A DNA stretch of 53,013 nucleotides from Bacillota bacterium (GTDB lineage: Bacteria > Bacillota > UBA4882 > UBA8346), in NCBI GenBank assembly GCA_023429995.1, contig JAEZCE010000084.1:1-53013 (forward strand), read 5' to 3'. The notes below the pieces were generated by a model that saw only the letters and a list, made by a program, of their open reading frames with translations, had not been told where the DNA came from and did no database searches. Below, piece after piece: positions 7,370 to 14,992 of the stretch. The position numbers and the translations under genes were made by a program. Every line of letters starts with the position of its first letter. The first letter of the stretch is position 1.

Positions 7370-7813
7370 CTATAATTGATTCATCCGCCGAATCAACTTT
7401 TTTATTTGCTCCCGTAATATTACAGCATCATCGAAGGTGAGACCTGTACTGCAAAAAATCTTTCCCGGAATTTCCAATGCTTTCTCTCTCAAAGCTTGCC
7501 CTTTAGGAGTCACATGGATTCGGACACTTCTTTGATCCGCAGAATCTCTTCGACGTCTGATGTAACCGGCGGATTCCATTTTTTTTAGCAGCGGTGTCAA
7601 AGTCCCGGAATCTAGATAAAGTTGGTCCCCTAATTCCTTGACCGAGATCGGTGACGCTTCCCACAGAACGAGCATCGTTAGATATTGAGTATAGGTTAAG
7701 CCCAACTCATCCAAGAAAGGTTTATATTGCCGGATAATTTCCTTCGAACAGGCATAAAATGCAAAACACAATTGATTGTCTAGTTTCAGCTGATCATCTT
7801 TAATCATTATCAT
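7370..7813 (-). CDS. OhrR-type MarR regulator sensing organic peroxide
   Basis: A 147-residue MarR-family protein. The N-terminus LDNQLCFAFYACSKEI is the OhrR signature, in which the first Cys (Cys16) is the peroxide sensor; conserved tyrosines follow in YTQYL. The winged helix lies at residues 45-105. Cys121 is 105 residues after Cys16, the same spacing as the sensing and resolving cysteines of the two-Cys OhrR of Xanthomonas (Cys22 and Cys127), so a disulphide-forming mechanism is possible. The usual target, an ohr gene, is absent. Instead the gene follows glutathione peroxidase by 46 bases, and an OhrR-box-like site lies at 8441-8457. Confidence 0.9.
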   Translation of the reverse strand: MIMIKDDQLKLDNQLCFAFYACSKEIIRQYKPFLDELGLTYTQYLTMLVLWEASPISVKELGDQLYLDSGTLTPLLKKMESAGYIRRRRDSADQRSVRIHVTPKGQALREKALEIPGKIFCSTGLTFDDAVILREQIKKLIRRMNQL

Positions 7814-7859
7814 TATTCCTTGCCTTCAGGTCCTTGCCACTAATAGCTTGTAGACAGCT

Positions 7860-8411
7860 TTATTGATTAAGATATTTTTCAATCGGTTCCTGTAACCCTT
7901 CCGGATCGGAAGTTGGCTCAAACCGCCCAGCCACATTGCCGTGGCGGTCAATCAAAAACTTGGTAAAATTCCACTTGATAGAATCCCCTTTTAAAAATTC
8001 CGGGAAATTAGCTTGAAGTGCTTCGGTCAATTTTCCGGCGATAGGATGGCTGGGATCAAACCCTTTAAACGGCGCCTGCTCTGTAAGATATTTAAAAACC
8101 GGCTGGGTATTTTCGCCCCGGACATCGCCTTTGGCAAATAAAGGAAAGGTCACTCCATAATTTAGAGAACAAAATTGCTGAATTTCTTCATTTTCACCCG
8201 GTTCTTGTCCAGCAAATTGGTTTGAAGGAAAACCAAGGATCTCGAATCCCCGAGCCTGGTATTTATCATATAAAGCTTGTAACCCGGCATATTGAGGGGT
8301 AAAACCACATTTACTGGCGGTATTTACAATTAACAAAACTTTGCCTCGATAGATTTCCATAGAGACTTCTTCACCTTTGATATTCTTTACCTTAAAATCA
8401 TAGATTGACAT
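7860..8411 (-). CDS. Glutathione peroxidase-family thiol peroxidase
   Basis: A Cys-type GPx of 183 residues that reduces hydroperoxides, in bacteria usually with thioredoxin. The peroxidatic Cys35 lies in NTASKCGFTPQY. The other tetrad residues are Gln65 in FPSNQF and Trp147-Asn148 in KWNFTKF. Cys81 (QQFC) is a possible resolving Cys. The start at 8411 follows AAGGAG; the open frame extends 24 codons further but without support. It is probably co-transcribed with the OhrR gene downstream, from the promoter at 8463-8491. Confidence 0.93.
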   Translation of the reverse strand: MSIYDFKVKNIKGEEVSMEIYRGKVLLIVNTASKCGFTPQYAGLQALYDKYQARGFEILGFPSNQFAGQEPGENEEIQQFCSLNYGVTFPLFAKGDVRGENTQPVFKYLTEQAPFKGFDPSHPIAGKLTEALQANFPEFLKGDSIKWNFTKFLIDRHGNVAGRFEPTSDPEGLQEPIEKYLNQ

Positions 8412-8440
8412 ATTCCATTTCTCCTTATATTTAGATTTTA

Positions 8441-8457
8441 TACAATTTAATTTTGTA
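8441..8457. promoter_or_regulatory. OhrR-box-like operator
   Basis: TACAATTTAATTTTGTA has the TACAA/TTGTA arms of the Bacillus ohrA operator (TACAATT-AATTGTA type). It covers the early transcribed region of the glutathione peroxidase gene, whose neighbour encodes OhrR. Confidence 0.6.
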
Positions 8458-8462
8458 AAATC

Positions 8463-8491
8463 ATAATATATGGATTTATGCAATTTGTCAA
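8463..8491 (-). promoter_or_regulatory. Promoter of the glutathione peroxidase-OhrR unit
   Basis: Read on the minus strand, TTGACA (8486-8491), a 17-base spacer and TATTAT (8463-8468) form a strong sigma-A promoter. The OhrR-like palindrome begins six bases after the -10. Confidence 0.75.
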
Positions 8492-8550
8492 TGGTCCTGG
8501 GGATAAAAGGCCATCATCAGATTACCCACCTTCTATCCCGTTAAATATAG

Positions 8551-8596
8551 TAATCCGGCTATTCTTCCACTTTAATCTGAAAAACCAGCCGGATTA
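8551..8596. terminator. Hairpin downstream of thrS
   Basis: TAATCCGGCT (8551-8560) pairs perfectly with its complement at 8587-8596 around a 26-base loop. It lies about 90 bases beyond the thrS stop. There is no long T-run on the minus strand, so terminator function is only probable. Confidence 0.45.
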
Positions 8597-8687
8597 TTGT
8601 ATTAACTGTTTACATTGGGATATCAATTTAAATACCCTTCGCCCTATGAAAAGCAATAAACTTTCACTTCACAACAATCCAAGGCCT

Positions 8688-10625
8688 TTACTGCCGCAAT
8701 TCAATTTCTTTTTTGATCTTCTCAATAAATTCACTCAATGAAAGCGAACCCAAATCCCCATCTTTTCTGGAGCGGATGGCAACCTCTTGGTTTTCCATTT
8801 CTTTATCGCCTACCACCAGCATATAAGGGATTTTTTCAACCTGGGCTTCCCGGATTTTATAGCCGATTTTCTCGTTGCGGGCATCGCTTTCCACTCTGAT
8901 TCTTTCAAATTGAAGCTTTTTTTGAACTTCCAAGGCATATTCTTGATGTTTATCGGTCAGGGGCAATACCCTTGCCTGGACCGGCGCCATCCAGGTTGGG
9001 AAAGCGCCGGCGTATTTTTCAATCAATAAGGCCAGTGTTCTTTCATAGCAGCCAATGGAAGTACGGTGGATTACATAGGGATATTTTTTCTGACCATCCC
9101 GGTCGATATATTGCATCCCAAACTTTTCAGCCAGTTGAAAATCGATTTGAATGGTAATTAAGGTATCCTCTTTACCGTAAACATTGCGGATTTGGATATC
9201 CAACTTGGGGCCATAAAAAGCCGCTTCACCCTCACGTTCCAGATAAGGGATCTGTAAATGATCGAGAATTTGGCGCATCCGGTTTTGGACTTCTTCCCAT
9301 TGTTCAGTCGTACCGATATATTTTTCCTTATTATTGGGATCCCATTTCGAGAACTGGTAGGAGATATCATCAGCCAGTCCCACGGTTTTCAACATAAAAT
9401 TGGCTAAGTTGACACATTCGGTGAATTCCTGCTCCAGTTGCTCAGGCATACAGGCAATATGCCCTTCCGAAATGGTAAATTGCCGCACCCGGATCAGGCC
9501 GTGCATTTCGCCTGACGATTCATTACGAAACAAAGTGGAAGTCTCATTCAGCCGCATCGGCAGATCGCGATAACTCCTTTGTTTAGCCAAATACACCTGA
9601 AATTGAAATGGACAGGTCATCGGCCGCAAGGCAAAAACCTCGGCGCTTTCATCCCAGGCATCCCCCATGACAAACATTCCGTCCCGATAATGGTCCCAGT
9701 GTCCGGAGATTTTATATAAATCGCTTTTGGCCATAAACGGGGTTTTGGTCATCAGATAACCGCGGCGTTCTTCCTCATCCTCCACAAAGCGCTGTAAAAT
9801 TTGAATCACCTTGGCCCCTTTGGGCATCAAAATCGGCAATCCCTGGCCAATGTAATCCACGGTGGTGAAATACCCCAGTTCCCGGCCAAGTTTATTATGG
9901 TCCCGTTTCTTGGCTTCTTCCACCCGGCTTAGGTATTCATCCAAATCGCTTTTCTTCGGGAATGATATCCCGTAAATCCGTTGCAGCATCTTATTGTGCT
10001 CGTTACCTCTCCAGTAAGCTCCGGAAACTTGGGTCAATTTAAATGCCTTTACCATACCGGTGGAGGGTAAGTGAGGGCCCGCGCAAAGGTCGACAAAATC
10101 TCCCTGTTTATAAAAAGATATTTCCGCGTCCTCTGGTAAATCACGGATTAATTCCACTTTATAAGGTTCATTTTTGTCCATCATCAACTGGATGGCCTCT
10201 TCCCGAGGAAGGGTGGAACGCTCCAGCGTTAAATTCTCCTTGATGAGCCGTTCCATTTCCTTTTCAATTCGTTGTAGATCTTCCCCCGAAAAAGCTTGGT
10301 CGGTATCAAAATCGTAATAAAATCCGTTCTCAATAGCCGGGCCGATGGCCAATTTCACTTGGGGAAAAAGTTCCTTGACTGCCTGCGCTAAAATATGAGA
10401 TGTTGTATGCCAATAAGCGCGTTTTCCGCCTTCATCCTCAAAGGTCAGCAAGTTCAACCGGCAATCTTGCTGCGGTTGATAGCTTAAATCTTTCACTACA
10501 CCGTCAATTTCCCCCGCCAAAGCCGTTCTGGCCAATCCTGCGCTAATGCTTTCGGCGATTTTAGAAATGCTGGTTCCTGCGGGATATTCCTTTGCACTGC
10601 CGTCTTTCAAAGTCACTTGAATCAT
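8688..10625 (-). CDS. thrS: Threonyl-tRNA synthetase
   Basis: A full-length class II enzyme of 645 residues that charges tRNA-Thr. Domain order is standard: TGS domain 1-62, editing domain with HTTSH near residue 75 and the DLCAGPHL motif near residue 183, catalytic core with motif 2 (LNETSTLFRNESSGEMHG), zinc ligands in MTCPF and later His residues, then the anticodon-binding domain from about 540. The start follows AGGAGG. The 34-base gap to the upstream XRE-cupin gene leaves no room for a T-box leader, which controls thrS in many Firmicutes. Confidence 0.97.
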   Translation of the reverse strand: MIQVTLKDGSAKEYPAGTSISKIAESISAGLARTALAGEIDGVVKDLSYQPQQDCRLNLLTFEDEGGKRAYWHTTSHILAQAVKELFPQVKLAIGPAIENGFYYDFDTDQAFSGEDLQRIEKEMERLIKENLTLERSTLPREEAIQLMMDKNEPYKVELIRDLPEDAEISFYKQGDFVDLCAGPHLPSTGMVKAFKLTQVSGAYWRGNEHNKMLQRIYGISFPKKSDLDEYLSRVEEAKKRDHNKLGRELGYFTTVDYIGQGLPILMPKGAKVIQILQRFVEDEEERRGYLMTKTPFMAKSDLYKISGHWDHYRDGMFVMGDAWDESAEVFALRPMTCPFQFQVYLAKQRSYRDLPMRLNETSTLFRNESSGEMHGLIRVRQFTISEGHIACMPEQLEQEFTECVNLANFMLKTVGLADDISYQFSKWDPNNKEKYIGTTEQWEEVQNRMRQILDHLQIPYLEREGEAAFYGPKLDIQIRNVYGKEDTLITIQIDFQLAEKFGMQYIDRDGQKKYPYVIHRTSIGCYERTLALLIEKYAGAFPTWMAPVQARVLPLTDKHQEYALEVQKKLQFERIRVESDARNEKIGYKIREAQVEKIPYMLVVGDKEMENQEVAIRSRKDGDLGSLSLSEFIEKIKKEIELRQ

Positions 10626-10659
10626 AAAGCCTGTTACCTCCTAAAAGCATATTTAAAAA

Positions 10660-11235
10660 TCAAGATCTTTCAATCCCTTCAATTCTGGAAATCGGTAATA
10701 ATGAAGGAGGTGTTAAAACTACAAGGATTTTCGTCGGACTATCCTCAACATTCTGACAAAGATGGGGATAGGTGCTATCCAGATGAATACTGTCTCCTTC
10801 TTCCAAAATCGCGGCAAATTCTCCTTGACTGACTTTAACTTTTCCGGACAAAACCGTAATAAATTCCTCACCATCATGAGTATGGGTACTGTTCCCCGTC
10901 TGATATCCCAAGGGAAGGTCAATCAGCAATACTTGCAATTGACGTCCAAAAGCCGCCGATAATACTTCCATTTCAGACTTTTCGCCTAATTTTATCTTGG
11001 GGCGGTGTGTTTTCGGAACGAACTCCGGTTTAACCAGCCCGTCCTCTAAAAGACTTTTCATAGGAATTTTAAGGGCAACGGCAATTTTCTGAAGACTATC
11101 AATAGAGAGTGAAACCTTGTCATTTTCAAGCTGGCTGATGAAGCCCCGGGACAAACCGGTTGCATCAGCCAATTGGGGAATCGTCATATTGAGTGTTTGC
11201 CGGTAATCTTTGATTTTATTACCGATTGAAGTCAT
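10660..11235 (-). CDS. XRE-family regulator with C-terminal cupin domain
   Basis: A 191-residue regulator. Residues 6-65 form an XRE helix-turn-helix (MTIPQLADATGLSRGFISQLENDKVSLSI, split here as IPQLADATGLSRGFISQLE). Residues 115-180 form a small cupin with the HTHDGEE and YPHLCQN segments that usually bind metal or a small ligand. Members control polyamine, amino-acid or sugar metabolism. GGGAGG precedes the ATG. It reads into thrS 34 bases downstream on the same strand. The 18-bp palindrome at 11303-11320 may be its own operator. Confidence 0.9.
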   Translation of the reverse strand: MTSIGNKIKDYRQTLNMTIPQLADATGLSRGFISQLENDKVSLSIDSLQKIAVALKIPMKSLLEDGLVKPEFVPKTHRPKIKLGEKSEMEVLSAAFGRQLQVLLIDLPLGYQTGNSTHTHDGEEFITVLSGKVKVSQGEFAAILEEGDSIHLDSTYPHLCQNVEDSPTKILVVLTPPSLLPISRIEGIERS

Positions 11236-11302
11236 TCATGTTCCTCCCGGTTTTAGACTAAGAATTTTGTTTGCAACTGGAAAAACATAACTTATATTAG
11301 TA

Positions 11303-11320
11303 ATAATAATATATTATTAT
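11303..11320. promoter_or_regulatory. AT-only palindrome upstream of the XRE-cupin gene
   Basis: ATAATAATATATTATTAT is an 18-bp perfect palindrome, 68 bases before the XRE-cupin start codon. It may be the auto-regulatory site or part of an AT-rich promoter. Low complexity weakens the case. Confidence 0.35.
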
Positions 11321-11619
11321 CTACACTAAATTTCAAGTCCCCTATAAAAAAATACTTTGTCTCACTCGGAGCTTTCCCAAATGTAAATTCGGCGCGTTTA
11401 CGGGCATTTATGCACGTACGCGCACGCGCAATAAAAAAATGCAAAATATTGGAATCGACCCATTGAATAACGGGATATGTGGTATCCCCGATTGACTTTA
11501 TATTGCTCTTAAACAGTCCCTTTAAGAGCAAATCGATTAGCGAAACCGGATGGCTAAATACTGCAATCACCCTTAATACTGGGTTTTCATTACCGGGTCT
11601 GCGCAATGCCGTCTTAAGA

Positions 11620-11638
11620 AATACCACATAGGGGTATA
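11620..11638. promoter_or_regulatory. Second CsoR-type operator (distal)
   Basis: AATACCACATAGGGGTATA differs at two positions from the proximal operator at 11727-11745. Its centre lies 107 bases upstream of that site. Confidence 0.55.
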
Positions 11639-11692
11639 TGGCATTAAGAGGGCTTCTATTTAGAATTTAATAGGGAATCCTCATTAATAAGC

Positions 11693-11721
11693 TTTACATC
11701 ACAAAACATTTCCATTATAAT
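11693..11721 (+). promoter_or_regulatory. Promoter of the csoR-ATPase operon
   Basis: TTTACA (11693-11698) and TATAAT (11716-11721) are 17 bases apart. The proximal CsoR operator begins six bases after the -10 and so overlaps the start of transcription. Confidence 0.8.
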
Positions 11722-11726
11722 CAAAA

Positions 11727-11745
11727 TATACCCCATAGGGGTATA
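11727..11745. promoter_or_regulatory. Proximal CsoR-type operator
   Basis: TATACCCCATAGGGGTATA has 8-bp perfect arms around ATA. It fits the TACCC/GGGTA architecture of CsoR/RcnR-family operators and lies at the transcription start of the csoR gene. Confidence 0.8.
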
Positions 11746-11767
11746 TAATCTCTGAAGGAGGTTCACC

Positions 11768-12043
11768 ATGAAAGAATGTATTGACGCCCCGGCGGTTACA
11801 GCCCGTCTTAAACGAATCAGCGGTCAAATCCAGGGAATCAGCTCCATGGTGGATAAAGATGTCCCTTGCGAAGATATCTTGATCCAAATTGGCGCCGCTA
11901 AAGCGGCTCTTCATAAGGTGGGGCAAATTATCCTTGAGGGACATTTGCGCCATTGCGTCGTAAAGGGGATCGAACATGGTGAAATCGAGGAAACCATCCA
12001 GGATCTGACCCATGCGATCGAGCAATTCTCGCGCCTGGTTTAA
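11768..12043 (+). CDS. csoR: CsoR-family metal-sensing repressor
   Basis: A 91-residue DUF156 protein, an all-helical DNA-binding repressor released by metal. Cys34, His59 and Cys63 (DVPCED, then the HLRHC segment) reproduce the Cys-His-Cys triad of Cu(I)-sensing CsoR rather than the Ni/Co-sensing RcnR pattern, so copper is the best guess. A further Cys4 is present. GGAGG precedes the ATG. The gene leads an operon with the P1B-type ATPase 60 bases downstream and is flanked upstream by two matching operators, so it very likely represses itself and the pump. Confidence 0.92.
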   Translation: MKECIDAPAVTARLKRISGQIQGISSMVDKDVPCEDILIQIGAAKAALHKVGQIILEGHLRHCVVKGIEHGEIEETIQDLTHAIEQFSRLV

Positions 12044-12103
12044 GCTTTTTTAATTCCAATGGATTTTAGTTCATACCCCATTTCACAATCGAGGTGAGTT
12101 TAC

Positions 12104-13993
12104 ATGCACAAACTGAAAAACTGGATAAGAGACGGTCAAAAGCGGGCCATTCTTTGGACTGGTATTTCCGGAGTATCGCTCATATTCAGTTTCTTTGGCT
12201 GGACTCCAAAATTCTTGCCTTTCGACATTGCTTGGGTCGCCATTATGATTTCCGGGTTACCCATTCTTAAACAAGCAGCCATCGGTCTATGCACCCAATT
12301 CGATATTCGCGCCGATGTTTTGGTTTCCATCGCCTTGGTCGCTGCGGTAGCCATCGGTGAAATATTTGCTGCCGGCGAAGTGGCTTTTATCATGACCATC
12401 GGTTCGATTTTGGAAAACCTCACGTCTTCCAAGGCGCGGAAAGGAATTGAAAAGCTGGTGCGGCTCACACCCCGCACTGCCCGGATCGTGCAAGACAATC
12501 AAGAAATAATCGTTTCAGCCGAGTCCGTCCAAACCGGCGCCCGGTTACGGATGCTTCCCGGGGAAACAATTGCCGTGGATGGTATCATAATTTCCGGCGA
12601 GACCTCCATCGACCAATCCGTCATGACCGGCGAGTCGCTTCCCGTCGATAAGGGGCCGGGAGATGAAGTCTTCAGTGGTACAGTCAACCAGTTCGGCGCC
12701 TTCGACATGCAAGCCACCCGGGTTGGAGAAGACAGTTCGTTACAGCGAATGATCCGGTTGGTAGCTGCAGCAGATGCCAACAAAGCTAAAGTGGTCCGCT
12801 TGACTGATCGTTGGGCTACCTGGATTGTAGCCATAGCCTTGACAGCTGCGCTGGTTACCTGGTTGGTGACAGGTGAAGCGATCCGGGCCGTAACCATTCT
12901 GGTGGTTTTTTGCCCCTGCGCATTGGTACTGGCTACTCCCACCGCCATTATGGCCGGAATCGGAAATGCCGCCCGTCACGGAGTATTGATCCGTTCGGGG
13001 GATGTTTTGGAACGTCTGGTTAAAATAAAACGGATTGCCTTCGATAAAACAGGCACCCTGACCTGCGGTAAGCCCGGAGTCGTAGCGGTAGAGTCCATTA
13101 TCCCCGGTTTTTCAAAAAATCAATTGTTAAAAATAGCCGCAACAGTGGAACACCGTTCTGAACATCCTTTGGGCCATGCCATATTAAGTCATGCCAAAAC
13201 ATTCGATTTAGGCCTGGCGGAACCGGAAAATTTTTTCATGATCCCGGGGCGCGGCGTCAAGGCCCGTGTCGATGGACAAACCATCCTGGCGGGTAATGCG
13301 GAACTACTTACAGAAGAAGGTATTAGGTTAACGGATGAACTACTGTCCATGGCGGCCAAATACCGGAATGAAGGGTGTACGATTATTTTCGTAGGAATTC
13401 AGCGCAAATCAGCCGGGCTGATCGCGCTGGCGGATACTTTACGTAACAACGCGCGTTCCACGATTGAAGATATTCATGCCACAGGCGTTAAAACTCTCTT
13501 ACTTACAGGCGATCATATCCAGGCTGCTTCCCATATCGCCAATGCCGTCGGTATCACCGATATCCGCTCGGAACTTCTTCCTGAAGACAAAGTCTCCGCC
13601 ATTCAGGTCCGTCAGTGCGCGAATGAGCCCATCTGCATGATTGGCGACGGTATCAACGATGCGCCCGCTTTAAAAACGGCTATGGTCGGGGTGGCCATGG
13701 GCGGAATCGGGAGTGACATCGCCGTGGATGCAGCGGATATTGCGCTGGTCAGTGATGACCTCTCCCGGATCCCATATTTACTGCGTCTATCCCATCAGAC
13801 CATCCGTACCATTCATGTAAATATCATTTTGTCCATGGGACTTAATTTAAGCGCAATCATCCTGGCATCTTTGGGTTTTATGGGGCCGGTGGTCGGCGCC
13901 TTGGTGCATAATCTAGGTTCGGTAGGGGTAGTCCTAAACTCTGCTTTGCTGTTGAAAACTAAAGATGATATCCATTTGAAAAAAACCGCCTAA
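12104..13993 (+). CDS. P1B-type heavy-metal-transporting ATPase
   Basis: A 629-residue metal-exporting P-type ATPase of the inner membrane. Visible motifs are TGES (175-178, actuator), CPC at 270-272 in the ion channel, DKTGT with phosphorylated Asp314, the P1B-specific His354-Pro355, and GDGIND near the hinge. There is no N-terminal HMA or Cys-rich metal-binding domain. The last membrane segment carries HNLGSVGVVLNS, close to the HN-x-x-S pattern of the CtpC-like group and unlike the MxxSS pattern of CopA. Cargo is therefore uncertain although the CsoR partner points to copper. The start follows GAGGTGA. It is co-transcribed with csoR. Confidence 0.88.
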   Translation: MHKLKNWIRDGQKRAILWTGISGVSLIFSFFGWTPKFLPFDIAWVAIMISGLPILKQAAIGLCTQFDIRADVLVSIALVAAVAIGEIFAAGEVAFIMTIGSILENLTSSKARKGIEKLVRLTPRTARIVQDNQEIIVSAESVQTGARLRMLPGETIAVDGIIISGETSIDQSVMTGESLPVDKGPGDEVFSGTVNQFGAFDMQATRVGEDSSLQRMIRLVAAADANKAKVVRLTDRWATWIVAIALTAALVTWLVTGEAIRAVTILVVFCPCALVLATPTAIMAGIGNAARHGVLIRSGDVLERLVKIKRIAFDKTGTLTCGKPGVVAVESIIPGFSKNQLLKIAATVEHRSEHPLGHAILSHAKTFDLGLAEPENFFMIPGRGVKARVDGQTILAGNAELLTEEGIRLTDELLSMAAKYRNEGCTIIFVGIQRKSAGLIALADTLRNNARSTIEDIHATGVKTLLLTGDHIQAASHIANAVGITDIRSELLPEDKVSAIQVRQCANEPICMIGDGINDAPALKTAMVGVAMGGIGSDIAVDAADIALVSDDLSRIPYLLRLSHQTIRTIHVNIILSMGLNLSAIILASLGFMGPVVGALVHNLGSVGVVLNSALLLKTKDDIHLKKTA

Positions 13994-14075
13994 CAAAATT
14001 TTGGAAAGTCAGCAATTTGAATAACAAGGGCGGGGCTGCCCCGAAAGCACATTTGCAGGCAGGCAAGGCATAATA

Positions 14076-14131
14076 AAGAAATACAATATATTAAACTGAT
14101 ATATTCAATGATGCGATATATTGTATTTCTT
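14076..14131. repeat. Palindromic element, copy B
   Basis: AAGAAATACAATATA (14076-14090) pairs perfectly with its complement at 14117-14131. The arm matches the inner arm of copy A (5105-5162), and the flank to its right matches the half copy at 28828. It lies between the convergent ATPase and methyltransferase genes and could terminate both. A short GC hairpin (CGGGG/CCCCG, about 14031-14043) precedes it. Confidence 0.65.
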
Positions 14132-14138
14132 ATTGATT

Positions 14139-14981
14139 TTAAATTGCTTGATCTGAGCTGATTGATTCTGAAACTTTTAGATGGGCAATCCTGTCATTAA
14201 AACGGTTCTTAAATACAGGAAGCAATGCCGGCCACCTCATCCATTTCCAACGTTCAGGATGGACATCAAAAAGATTCCACTCCTCCGTCAACCGGATCCG
14301 GGGATCATAGGTCCCAAGCTCCCGCCTATTGTGGATTCCCCACTGGAAACGGAGCCCCATTTTCCCAACGGTGTCATGTTTTTTACTGAGTTTGACCAAA
14401 GTCGGCGGCATCACTTCCAATAACATTTCCGCTCCGGGAAAAGCCTCGGCCAACTGCTGCAATAAATCTCTAACCCGTTCTTCCTCGAAATACATCAAAA
14501 CCCCCTCGGCAATGATTAAAACGCTTCTGCCATCTGTCCGAATTTCATCCTTCCAGGATATCTCGAAAGCCGATTTGGCAATCATCCGGTAACGTGCCGT
14601 CTCCTCAAAAAATTTCTTCCTGATCCGGATAGCTTCCGGCAAGTCCAAGTCGTACCAGTAAATTTTATCATGGTTCATTCTCAGAAAACGGGTATCCAAC
14701 CCGCAGCCGATATTAATAATAACTCCTTCGGGATGTTGGTCGATAAAGGACCGGGTCGCCCCATCCAATATTTGACTACGGACGGCGACCCCGGTCTGAG
14801 AGAGCCAGGCCTTTTCAAACTTTGCAAAGTCATAATCGATCCGTTCCATCATTTTGACTGCATATTGGTCACGGATGAGCGAGTCCGGGCGGCCGGTCTC
14901 CACCGCTCTAGCCCATAAAGTAATCAACAAAGTCTCCGGAATTCCATTTAAATTAGCCTCCACTATTTTTTCTCCCTTCAT
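14139..14981 (-). CDS. Leucine carboxyl methyltransferase (LCM)-family O-methyltransferase
   Basis: A 280-residue class I methyltransferase of the LCM/TcmP type (COG3315-like). The SAM site is INIGCGLDTRF near residue 92, with WYDLDLPEAI as acidic motif II, IIAEGVLMYFEE as motif IV, and SQILDGATRSFIDQHPEG leading in. Bacterial members methylate carboxyl or hydroxyl groups in secondary metabolites. It starts 11 bases after the second ABC gene and ends the ABC operon, so it may act on the transported ligand or siderophore (inference). Confidence 0.85.
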   Translation of the reverse strand: MKGEKIVEANLNGIPETLLITLWARAVETGRPDSLIRDQYAVKMMERIDYDFAKFEKAWLSQTGVAVRSQILDGATRSFIDQHPEGVIINIGCGLDTRFLRMNHDKIYWYDLDLPEAIRIRKKFFEETARYRMIAKSAFEISWKDEIRTDGRSVLIIAEGVLMYFEEERVRDLLQQLAEAFPGAEMLLEVMPPTLVKLSKKHDTVGKMGLRFQWGIHNRRELGTYDPRIRLTEEWNLFDVHPERWKWMRWPALLPVFKNRFNDRIAHLKVSESISSDQAI

Positions 14982-14992
14982 GATTCATCGAT

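Larger units (their letters stand above)
11236..11767. other. Divergent regulatory gap between the XRE-cupin and CsoR genes
   Basis: No convincing gene occupies these 532 bases. The left end is AT-rich with an 18-bp palindrome (11303-11320). The middle (11340-11600) shows nothing I recognise; a 111-codon minus-strand ORF there starts inside an operator and lacks a ribosome site. The right end carries two CsoR-type operators and a promoter. Confidence 0.5.

Noticed and set aside
8484..8687. T-box or other riboswitch near thrS
   Set aside because: This gap is downstream of thrS, and the upstream gap is only 34 bases. No T-box core was seen.
11292..11627. 111-codon minus-strand ORF
   Set aside because: It begins inside a CsoR-type operator, ends in the AT-rich XRE promoter, and has no ribosome site.
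12104..13993. Naming the ATPase copA
   Set aside because: There are no N-terminal metal domains and the last helix does not match the Cu(I) pattern, so only the P1B class is certain.
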